Below are positions 22,642 through 29,791 of a stretch of 32,606 nt of DNA, piece after piece (position 1 is the stretch's first letter; every line of letters starts with the position of its first letter). Under the pieces are notes generated by a model. It saw only the letters and a program-made list of their open reading frames with translations. It had not been told where the DNA came from and ran no database searches. A program made the translations under genes and the position numbers. This stretch comes from an uncultured Verrucomicrobiota bacterium (GTDB taxonomy: Bacteria; Verrucomicrobiota; Kiritimatiellia; CAIQIC01; Lenti-01). The stretch lies in the NCBI GenBank assembly GCA_937872095.1, contig CALMNW010000081.1:1-32606 (forward strand), written 5' to 3'.

Positions 22642-25600
22642 GTGAGAGGCAGGGGTCATGCGGGCATCGTCCGGCTGACGATGCGGATGGCGATGGGATG
22701 CATGGGGGTCTGTGCGGTTGTCGCGACGGGGGCCGCGCCGAACCCGGGCAACGGTTCGTTTGAACTGACACCGGAGGAACGAACTTTTTTGGCCGAACAC
22801 CCGGCGATCCGCATCGGCACCATGGCGGATTGGCCGCCGCTGGATTTCCTGGACCATGCGGGCCAGCCGACGGGACTGGGCGTGGACTTGCTGGAGGGGA
22901 TGAACCGGTTGCTGGGCGGCGCGATCCAGATCGTCGGGGGGCCCTTCGTCGAGAATTTGGAGAAGACGAAGGCGCGCGAACTGGACGGGCTGATGGACGT
23001 GACCCCCAAGCCCGATCGCGAGGAATACCTGCGGTTCACGCAGCCGTATCTCGATATCCCGCACGTGATCGTGGGGCGTCGCAACGCGCGGTACTATCCG
23101 TCGGCGCAGTCGCTCTCGGGACGCACCGTGGCGCTGGAAAAGGGCTTCGGCAACGTGAAGTGGTTCGAGGAGAACTTCCCCGGCGTGCGGATCCGGCTCT
23201 ACGATTCCACGCGGGATGCGCTCGACGCCGTTTCCCGCAGCCAAGCCGACGCCTATGCGGGGAACCGGGCCGTGGCGATGTACCTGATCGAGCGGGAGAT
23301 GCTGACGAATCTCCATCTGGAAGGACGGCTGGAAAAGCCGTCGGTGGTGCTCGCGATCGGCGTTCGCAATGATTGGCCGGTTGCCGCGGCGATGCTGGAC
23401 CGCGCGCTGCGGTTCGTGCTCCGGACGGAAGGCCGCGCCATCCAGACGAAATGGTTCGAGGTCTCCAGCAAGGCGGGCGTCCGGTTCCGGCCGACGCCGG
23501 AGGAACAAGCCTGGTTGGAGGCGCATCCGAAGATCCGGATCGGGACAATGGACAATTGGCCGCCGATGGATTTCGTGGACGAGTCGGGGACGCTGCACGG
23601 GGTCGGCGCGGATTTCCTCGCGCTGCTGAACGAGCTGCTGGACGATCGGATCGAAGCGGTGCCCGGGCCGTTCGTGCGGATCATGGACGAATGCAAGACC
23701 GGTCAGCTCGACGCGCTGATGGACGTCACCCCGCGGTCGGAACGGGAAGCGTACCTGCGCTTTACCAAGCCGTACGCGACGCTGCCGCATGCGATCGTCG
23801 CGCGCAAAGGCGGCCGCTACTACGATTCGTTCGCGAGCCTGCGCCACCGGCGCGTGGCGGTGGAAGCGGGCTTTTTCGTGGCGGATCACATCCGTTCCAA
23901 CTATCCGTCGATCCGGGTGGTGGAATATCCCTCGACGCGGGAGGCCCTGCTGGCGGTGGCGGCGGAAAAGGCGGAGGCCTACGTAGGGAACCGCGCGGGC
24001 GCGAGCTGGATCATCGGGCGCGAACTATTGGGTTCCCTGCAGGTGCAGGGAACCGTGCGGGAAACCGCATCCGTGAATGCCATCGGCGTGCGCAAAGACG
24101 AGCCGATGCTGGCGGCGATCCTGGACCGGGCGCTGGCGACGCTGTCGCAGCAAAGCGTCCAGGAGGTCTTCGCGCGCTGGGGGGGCATCGGGATGGAGCG
24201 GGGCGATGGCCTGTCCTGGATTCGCCTTACGCCCGAGGAAAAGCAATGGTTGGCGGCCCATCCCGTGATCCGTTTCGGAAGCAATTCGCGCTGGGCCCCG
24301 CTGGAGTTCATCGACCGGGAGGGAATTCCCCGGGGAATTTCGCGCGACTACCTGGAGCGCTTCGGCAAGGCGCTGGGGGTGGATTTCCGATACGTGCCGA
24401 TCCCCGCCTGGTGGCAGGCGCAGGACAAGCTCCGGAGCGGCGAGGTCGATCTCCTGACTTCCCTGAACAAGGCCAGCGCGCGCAAGGGGAACTTCGCCAT
24501 TACGCCGTCTTATCTTTCGCTGCAGACGGCGATCTTCACGCGGAAAGAAACGCCCTACGTCGGCGAGGTGGCCGAACTCAAAGGCCGCAAAGTGGCGATG
24601 GTGCCCGGTTATGCGATGAAGGAACATCTGCTGCCGAAGTGCCCCGAGATGGACGTGGTGGACGCGAAGGACGTGCCCACCGCGCTCCGAATGCTGGAAG
24701 AAGGCAGCGTGGACGCCTACGTCGGATCGCTGCTGATCACCAGCCACTACATCCAGGCCGGCGGACACGGCCGGATCAAAGTGGCCGGCGAAACGGACTT
24801 CGTTTATCAGCCGGCCTTCGCCTGCCGCAAGGACTGGGCCATTCTCGAGGAAATCCTCGACAAGGCGCTGGACGATTTCGACGGAGAAGAAAAGAACGCC
24901 ATCGCGCGGAAATGGATGACGGTGACCTACGAGCAGCGCATCGATTACGCGAAGGTGTATCGAATCGGCGCAGGCGCGTTGGCGCTGTTGGCCCTGTTCG
25001 CCTACTGGAACCGGCGGATGGCCGCGGAAATCCGCCGCCGCAAGGCCGTGGAGGCGTCGCTCCACGAAAGCGAAGAGGCGCTGCGGGCCGCGAACAAGGA
25101 ACTGGAGGCCTTTTCCTATTCGGTCTCGCACGACCTGCGCGCGCCGCTGCGCCACGTTTCCGGCTTCGTCCAGCTCCTGCAATCCAAGTCGAGAGACCAG
25201 CTCGACGAAACGGGTGTCCGCTATCTGGACGTTATCGCGGGCGCGGCCCGGAAAATGGGGACGCTGATCGACGACCTGTTGTCGTTCTCGCGCACCGGCC
25301 GCGCGCAGATGCGCCTGGAAACGCTGCCGCTGGGCGCCATCGTGGACGAATGCCGGCGGGAACTGGAATTGGAAACGCGCGGCCGGACCATCGCCTGGGA
25401 AGTCGGCGACCTGCCGAACGTGGTGGCCGACCGCGCGCTGCTGCGGCAGGTGATGGCCAATCTCCTCGGCAACGCCGTGAAATACACCGGCAAGAAGCCC
25501 GCGGCCCGGATCGAAGTGTCGGCTCGCCGCGAGGCGGATGCAATCGTCGTATGCGTCCGCGACAACGGGGCCGGCTTCGACATGAAGTACGCCGACAAGC

Positions 25601-25782
25601 TGTTCGGCGTATTCCAGCGCCTGCATACCGAAGCGGAATTCGAGGGCACGGGCATCGGGCTCGCCAACGTGCGGCGCATCGTCCTCCGCCACGGCGGGCG
25701 CATTTGGGCCGAAGGTACCGTGGGCCAAGGCGCGGCTTTCCATTTCACCTTGCCGGTCGTCCCGCCGGCGAAGAAAGGATGA
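22642..25782 (+). CDS. Sensor histidine kinase with three SBP domains
   Basis: A 1046-residue BvgS-like inner-membrane sensor. Three tandem bacterial solute-binding type 3 domains occupy about 45-275, 285-515 and 525-770; each opens with a similar 'EEQ/R-FL-AEHP-IRIGTM-WPP-DF' pattern. The first two are more alike than the third. A single transmembrane helix (about 775-792) leads to the cytoplasmic dimerisation helix YSVSHDLRAPLRH with phosphoacceptor His830, N-box NLLGNAVKYTGKK, DNGAGFDM and GTGIGLANV (about 1001-1009). There is no attached receiver or HPt domain, unlike BvgS itself. It probably senses amino acids or related small molecules in the periplasm. The GTG start is weak; ATG at 22681 is an alternative that leaves a shorter signal peptide. 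The response regulator gene starts 6 bases after its stop. Confidence 0.9.
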   Translation: MRGRGHAGIVRLTMRMAMGCMGVCAVVATGAAPNPGNGSFELTPEERTFLAEHPAIRIGTMADWPPLDFLDHAGQPTGLGVDLLEGMNRLLGGAIQIVGGPFVENLEKTKARELDGLMDVTPKPDREEYLRFTQPYLDIPHVIVGRRNARYYPSAQSLSGRTVALEKGFGNVKWFEENFPGVRIRLYDSTRDALDAVSRSQADAYAGNRAVAMYLIEREMLTNLHLEGRLEKPSVVLAIGVRNDWPVAAAMLDRALRFVLRTEGRAIQTKWFEVSSKAGVRFRPTPEEQAWLEAHPKIRIGTMDNWPPMDFVDESGTLHGVGADFLALLNELLDDRIEAVPGPFVRIMDECKTGQLDALMDVTPRSEREAYLRFTKPYATLPHAIVARKGGRYYDSFASLRHRRVAVEAGFFVADHIRSNYPSIRVVEYPSTREALLAVAAEKAEAYVGNRAGASWIIGRELLGSLQVQGTVRETASVNAIGVRKDEPMLAAILDRALATLSQQSVQEVFARWGGIGMERGDGLSWIRLTPEEKQWLAAHPVIRFGSNSRWAPLEFIDREGIPRGISRDYLERFGKALGVDFRYVPIPAWWQAQDKLRSGEVDLLTSLNKASARKGNFAITPSYLSLQTAIFTRKETPYVGEVAELKGRKVAMVPGYAMKEHLLPKCPEMDVVDAKDVPTALRMLEEGSVDAYVGSLLITSHYIQAGGHGRIKVAGETDFVYQPAFACRKDWAILEEILDKALDDFDGEEKNAIARKWMTVTYEQRIDYAKVYRIGAGALALLALFAYWNRRMAAEIRRRKAVEASLHESEEALRAANKELEAFSYSVSHDLRAPLRHVSGFVQLLQSKSRDQLDETGVRYLDVIAGAARKMGTLIDDLLSFSRTGRAQMRLETLPLGAIVDECRRELELETRGRTIAWEVGDLPNVVADRALLRQVMANLLGNAVKYTGKKPAARIEVSARREADAIVVCVRDNGAGFDMKYADKLFGVFQRLHTEAEFEGTGIGLANVRRIVLRHGGRIWAEGTVGQGAAFHFTLPVVPPAKKG

Positions 25783-25788
25783 CGGAAC

Positions 25789-26244
25789 ATGAACGCAACG
25801 GGCGGCAAATACATCCTGCTGGCCGAAGACAATCCCAACGACGTCGAGCTGACGCTCGCCGCGCTGGCGGACAGCCACATGGTCAATCCGGTCGAGGTCG
25901 TGCACGACGGCGCGGAGGCGCTCGATTTCCTTTTTCGCCGGGGCGCCTACGCCTCCCGGAACCAGGGGGATCCCGCCGTGATCCTGCTGGACATCAAAAT
26001 GCCGAAAGTGGATGGTTTGGAAGTGCTGCGAACCATCAAAAACGATCCCAATCTGCGGCTCATCCCCGTCGTGATGCTGACGTCGTCGCGCGAAGAGGCC
26101 GATCTGGTCCGCAGCTACGAAAACGGCGTGAACGCCTACGTGGTCAAGCCGCTGAACTTCGACGATTTCATCCATGCCGTGCGCGAAATCGGCCTGTTCT
26201 GGGGTTTTCTCAACGAACCGTCGCCTGCGCCGAGGCCGGGCTAA
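25789..26244 (+). CDS. Single-domain response regulator (Rcp1-like)
   Basis: A 151-residue protein consisting only of a receiver domain. Acidic pair Glu13/Asp14, phosphoacceptor Asp68 in VILLDIKMPKVDG (64-76), Thr98 in VVMLTSS and Lys120 in YVVKPLNF complete the active site. The long loop GAYASRNQGDPAVI (53-65) and the 'FW' tail near 138 resemble phytochrome-associated Rcp1-type regulators. With no output domain it must relay to another protein or act by binding. It sits 6 bases after the kinase gene, so that kinase is the likely phosphate donor. Confidence 0.93.
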   Translation: MNATGGKYILLAEDNPNDVELTLAALADSHMVNPVEVVHDGAEALDFLFRRGAYASRNQGDPAVILLDIKMPKVDGLEVLRTIKNDPNLRLIPVVMLTSSREEADLVRSYENGVNAYVVKPLNFDDFIHAVREIGLFWGFLNEPSPAPRPG

Positions 26245-26261
26245 GGAAAGGGAGGCCCCCC

Positions 26262-27842
26262 ATGGACGCAAACGCTTTGCTCCCATCCGCTGAAACGCCG
26301 GCCCCGGATCCGGCCAAGCCGGCCCGCCGGCTGAAGATCCTCCATCTCGAGGACGACCCCGCCGACGCCTTGCTGGTCCAGGAAATCCTGCGCGACGAAC
26401 ACGTGGATTGCGAAATCGTCGTCGTGTCGAAACCGGCGGACTTCGAGCGCGAACTGGCCAAAGGCGACGTCGACGTGGTGATTTCGGACTACAGCCTGCC
26501 GCATTATTGCGGCACGGAGGCCTTGCAGCAGACCCGGAAAGCCGGCGAGGATACGCCGTTCATCTTCGTGTCGGGATCCATCGGCGAGGAACGCGCGGTG
26601 GAGGCCGTCCGGTTGGGAGCGACGGATTACGTGATGAAGGAGCATTTGCGGCGCTTGGGCATCGCCGTCCGCCGCGCCGTCGAAACCGCCGACAGCATCC
26701 GGCGACGCCGGGAAGCCGAAACCCGCCTGGCGGAAGAACGCGATTTTCTCGTGGACGTCTTTTCCAGCGTGCAAGACGGAATCGTCGTGCTGGATGCGGA
26801 TCTGAAGATCGTCCGGACCAATTCCGCCATGGAAAAACTCTTTCCGGATCGAATGCCGCTGGCCGGCCAGCCGGCCAGTCTGTTCTGTCCGGCCGCCGCC
26901 GAAGCCGCCGCGGAGGCGTCCGCCCTGCGTTCCGGCCAGCCGACGAGAACGGTCTGCACGATGGAAACCGCGCGGGGCCGGGGCGAATTCAGCGTTTTCG
27001 CCTATCCGCTGCTGGAACGTCGCACCGGACGCCAAAAGGGCGTCATCCTCTACGTGCGCGACGTCACTCGGGAACATGCCCTCCAGCAGCAGCTATTCCA
27101 ATCGCAGAAAATGGAAAGCATCGGCCAACTCGCCGGCGGCGTCGCCCACGACTTCAACAACATCCTCCAGGCCATCGTCGGCTTCAGCGACATCCTGGCC
27201 GCTGAAATTCCCGAAAGCGCTCCCGCTCATGCGGACGCCGCGGAGATCCGGGCGGCGGCCGGACGCGGCATTGCGTTGACCCGCCAGTTGTTGGCATTTG
27301 GCCGGAAACAGGTCCTGACGGCCGCCGACCTGGACTTGAACGAACTGGTGCGGCGCATGGGCAACATGCTGCAACGGATCATCGGCGAAAACGTCCAGCT
27401 CCAGTATGCCGCCGATTCCGTACCGGCGTTCGTTCGCGGCGATGCGGGCCAGATCGAGCAGGTTCTCCTGAACCTGGCGGTGAATGCGCGCGATGCGATG
27501 CCCCGCGGCGGCACGATCGTCGTAGGCACCCGCGCGCGTCAGGTGAACGCGGCCGAGGCCGCCGAACGGGGCGTGCCCTGGCATCCCGGCCGCTACGTCT
27601 GTCTTTCCGTGAAAGACGGCGGCAACGGCATTTCGCCGGACGTTCTTCCGCACCTGTTCGAACCGTTTTTCACCACGAAGCCCAAAGACAAGGGCACGGG
27701 TCTGGGATTGTCGACCGTCTACGGCATCGTCCACCAGCATGGCGGCTGGGTAGACGTGGCCAGCGAAGTCGGGCAGGGGACCGTTTTCGACGTGTATCTG
27801 CCGGCTACCGAGCCCGAAGCGACGAAAGGCCCAACTCCGTGA
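26262..27842 (+). CDS. Receiver-PAS-histidine kinase hybrid
   Basis: A 526-residue soluble signalling protein. An N-terminal receiver (25-145; acidic LEDDPAD 29-35, phosphoacceptor Asp76 in VISDYSLPHY, Ser104 region, Lys126 in YVMKEHL) is followed by a PAS domain (about 158-285, VQDGIVVLDADLKIVRTNSA, in part) and a histidine kinase core: LAGGVAHDFNNILQAIVGF with phosphoacceptor His296, DGGNGISP, and GTGLGLSTVYGIV near 479. No membrane segment. The ATG at 26262 has GGGAGG upstream. It can be phosphorylated by, and in turn phosphorylate, partners in the same cassette. Its stop overlaps the next gene's GTG start (GTGA). Confidence 0.92.
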   Translation: MDANALLPSAETPAPDPAKPARRLKILHLEDDPADALLVQEILRDEHVDCEIVVVSKPADFERELAKGDVDVVISDYSLPHYCGTEALQQTRKAGEDTPFIFVSGSIGEERAVEAVRLGATDYVMKEHLRRLGIAVRRAVETADSIRRRREAETRLAEERDFLVDVFSSVQDGIVVLDADLKIVRTNSAMEKLFPDRMPLAGQPASLFCPAAAEAAAEASALRSGQPTRTVCTMETARGRGEFSVFAYPLLERRTGRQKGVILYVRDVTREHALQQQLFQSQKMESIGQLAGGVAHDFNNILQAIVGFSDILAAEIPESAPAHADAAEIRAAAGRGIALTRQLLAFGRKQVLTAADLDLNELVRRMGNMLQRIIGENVQLQYAADSVPAFVRGDAGQIEQVLLNLAVNARDAMPRGGTIVVGTRARQVNAAEAAERGVPWHPGRYVCLSVKDGGNGISPDVLPHLFEPFFTTKPKDKGTGLGLSTVYGIVHQHGGWVDVASEVGQGTVFDVYLPATEPEATKGPTP

Positions 27843-29008
27843 GCAGCGACAACGCTTCTTCCGCCCCGCGCGCGCTGAAGGCGCTCGTGATCGAAGACTC
27901 GGAGATCGATGCGACTCTCCTGGTGGAACAGCTCCAGGCGGGCGGCTACGCCGTGGAATCGCGCCGGGTGGATAATCCCGAAGACCTCGCGGATGCGCTG
28001 GAAAAGCAGAAGTGGGACATCATCTTTTCCGACCACAACATGCCCCGGTTCAGCTCCACGGAGGCGCTGGAAATCGTCCGGTCCTCCGCCATCGACGTGC
28101 CGTTCCTCATCGTGTCCGGCGCCATCGGCGAGGAAGCGGCCGTGGCCGCCATGAAGGCCGGCGCGCAGGACTATCTCATGAAAGGCAACATGGCCCGCCT
28201 GGTCGCGGCCGTGGACCGCGAACTGAAGGACGCGGCCGAACGCCGCGCGCGCTGCGCGGCCGAGCGGGCCCTGCTGGCCCAGGAAGAGGAATTCCGCATC
28301 GCCCGCGAGGTCCAGGAGCGCTTGTTCCCGGCCGGTCCGCCGGAGCTGGCCGGCTACGACATCGCCGGCGCTTCGCGTCCCGCCAACGCCACCGGCGGCG
28401 ACTACTTCGATTTCATCGCGACGCCTAAGGGCCATCTGCTTGTCGTGGTGGGGGACGTGACCGGCCACGGCATCGGTCCGGCCATGCTCATGGCCGATGC
28501 CCGCGCCTATTTGCGCGCCTTGGCGCTGTCGAGCCCCACGTTCGCGGACATCCTGGCGCAGGCCCGCCATCTGCTGATCAAGGACCTCGGCGACGAACAT
28601 TTCATCACCTTGCTGTTCGCCGATCTCGATCCGACGACCGGCTTGTTGACGTTCATCAACGCCGGACATCCCGCCGGCTACGTGCTGGCGCCCGACGGAC
28701 GCATCAAGGCCGAAATGCCTCCCAACACCGCCGCCGTCGGCATCGACCGCGCGGAAGAACGCCTCGTGCCGGGGAAAATCGTCTTGGAGAAAGGGGATCT
28801 GCTGCTGCTGCTGACCGACGGCATTCTCGAGGCGCATGCCAAGACCGGCGACGAATTCGGCGAGGAACGGGCGCTGGAAACCGTGCGGCGCGAGCGCGCG
28901 AAACCCGCCGCGGAAATCATTCACGCCTTGCTGGAGGACGCCCAGCGCTTCAGCGGACCCGGTCATCCCCATCAGGACGACATGACCGCCGTGATCGTCA
29001 AGCTTTGA
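27839..29008 (+). CDS. Receiver-SpoIIE (PP2C) phosphatase response regulator
   Basis: A 389-residue RsbU-like regulator. Its receiver (12-125) has IEDSEID (18-24), phosphoacceptor Asp65 in IIFSDHNMPR and Lys115 in YLMKGNM. A charged helical linker (125-160) leads to a SpoIIE/PP2C phosphatase domain: IAREVQERLFPAGPPEL, metal-binding GGDYFDF (186-192), GDVTGHGIGPAMLMA (from Asp206), the NAGHPAG loop, and C-terminal QDDMTAVIVKL. Such enzymes dephosphorylate anti-anti-sigma (STAS) proteins in partner-switching networks; no STAS or anti-sigma gene is in the window. GTG start, overlapping the previous stop. It is the only output-bearing protein of the cassette. Confidence 0.93.
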   Translation: MSSDNASSAPRALKALVIEDSEIDATLLVEQLQAGGYAVESRRVDNPEDLADALEKQKWDIIFSDHNMPRFSSTEALEIVRSSAIDVPFLIVSGAIGEEAAVAAMKAGAQDYLMKGNMARLVAAVDRELKDAAERRARCAAERALLAQEEEFRIAREVQERLFPAGPPELAGYDIAGASRPANATGGDYFDFIATPKGHLLVVVGDVTGHGIGPAMLMADARAYLRALALSSPTFADILAQARHLLIKDLGDEHFITLLFADLDPTTGLLTFINAGHPAGYVLAPDGRIKAEMPPNTAAVGIDRAEERLVPGKIVLEKGDLLLLLTDGILEAHAKTGDEFGEERALETVRRERAKPAAEIIHALLEDAQRFSGPGHPHQDDMTAVIVKL

Positions 29009-29020
29009 TCGGAGAAACCC

Positions 29021-29623
29021 ATGGAACGACGGTTGTTGGAAAAGAAAATAACGCATTTTCGAATTTTCGGCTTGGCGCTGCTGCTCGCCGGGGTCGCCTG
29101 GGCGCAGACGCCGTCGGCCGGCGCGCCGGAACGCCGGCCCGAAATCCGCCTGATCGAGACGGATCGCGACGGCCCCGCCCTGGAACGCATCGAAACCGTG
29201 CGGAAAAAATTGCCCGAGAAAAACCGGCGGCGGAACAACTTCGCCTGGGCCGTGGCGAAGATCGACGGCTTGGACAAGGTGGAATACTACGCCCACAGCG
29301 GCATCAACGGAACGGGAGGCCTTTCGGCCGAAGCCGCTGCCCAGATTCCGGACATTTCTCCCCGCCGCAAGAAAGGGCGCTTCGAAGTCCTCTGCGTGAA
29401 TCACGCCGACGAGATCGAAGGCCCCGACTGCTGGCCCCGCTACATGGATACCGAATGCAAGATCATCGAAGATTTGGCCGCGCATTTGCCCGAACCCTCG
29501 GCCGCCGGCCGCGTCCGCCTCTATACGGATCTGTATCCGTGCGCCAGCTGTCGCCACGTCATGGCCCAGTTCCTGGCCAGCTATACCAACGTCCAGATGC
29601 AGGTCCTCTACCGGGAACGTTGA
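29021..29623 (+). CDS. Exported deaminase-like protein
   Basis: A 200-residue protein with a signal peptide (hydrophobic core about 15-28, cut near AWAQ). The mature part carries a cytidine-deaminase-superfamily-like motif set: YMDTECKIIEDLA (141-153) with D143-T-E145, and RLYTDLYPCASCRHVMAQF (166-184) with Cys174/Cys177. 'DxE ... PCxSC' followed by a helix is the pattern of the BURPS668_1122/toxin-deaminase group of polymorphic toxins. Here it is a short stand-alone exported protein, with no long toxin carrier and no evident immunity gene. Substrate could be nucleic acid or a nucleotide; this is inferred from motifs only. GGAGA precedes the ATG, 12 bases after the phosphatase stop, so it may belong to the signalling operon. 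Confidence 0.68.
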   Translation: MERRLLEKKITHFRIFGLALLLAGVAWAQTPSAGAPERRPEIRLIETDRDGPALERIETVRKKLPEKNRRRNNFAWAVAKIDGLDKVEYYAHSGINGTGGLSAEAAAQIPDISPRRKKGRFEVLCVNHADEIEGPDCWPRYMDTECKIIEDLAAHLPEPSAAGRVRLYTDLYPCASCRHVMAQFLASYTNVQMQVLYRER

Positions 29624-29663
29624 ATCCCCATCGGATTCTAACGATATTTTCACGGGGAAGCGG

Positions 29664-29695
29664 TTGACGCGGTCCCCGTCCCGCGGTTCCATAAT
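29664..29695 (+). promoter_or_regulatory. Candidate promoter for the GEVEDY gene
   Basis: TTGACG (29664-29669) and CATAAT (29690-29695) are good sigma70-like hexamers, but the 20-base spacer is longer than ideal. A start near 29702 would leave a leader of about 90 bases. Confidence 0.35.
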
Positions 29696-29767
29696 AAGTG
29701 TGGTGAGGGACGCTTCGCCGCAACGGTTTCGCGGGCGCGCGACCCGTCTGACCGCTCGGGAAACGGG

Positions 29768-29785
29768 CTCTTCCGGAAAGAAGAG
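29768..29785 (+). promoter_or_regulatory. Hairpin overlapping the ribosome-binding site
   Basis: CTCTTC (29768-29773) and GAAGAG (29780-29785) form a perfect 6-bp stem with a 6-base loop. The right arm runs into the Shine-Dalgarno-like GAGGG (29783-29787) seven or so bases before the ATG at 29792. It could limit translation of the GEVEDY protein. Confidence 0.4.
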
Positions 29786-29791
29786 GGCGGC

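Noticed and set aside
23373..26261. A plus-strand extension upstream of the receiver-PAS-kinase start, in frame
   Set aside because: It overlaps the sensor kinase and response regulator in another frame, with Arg/Gly-rich text and no domain. The real start is the ATG at 26262 with GGGAGG before it.
29005..29667. A second plus-strand frame over the deaminase-like gene
   Set aside because: It is Arg/Pro-rich with no signal peptide. The frame from 29021 has a signal peptide, GGAGA upstream and the D-x-E plus PCxSC motif pair.
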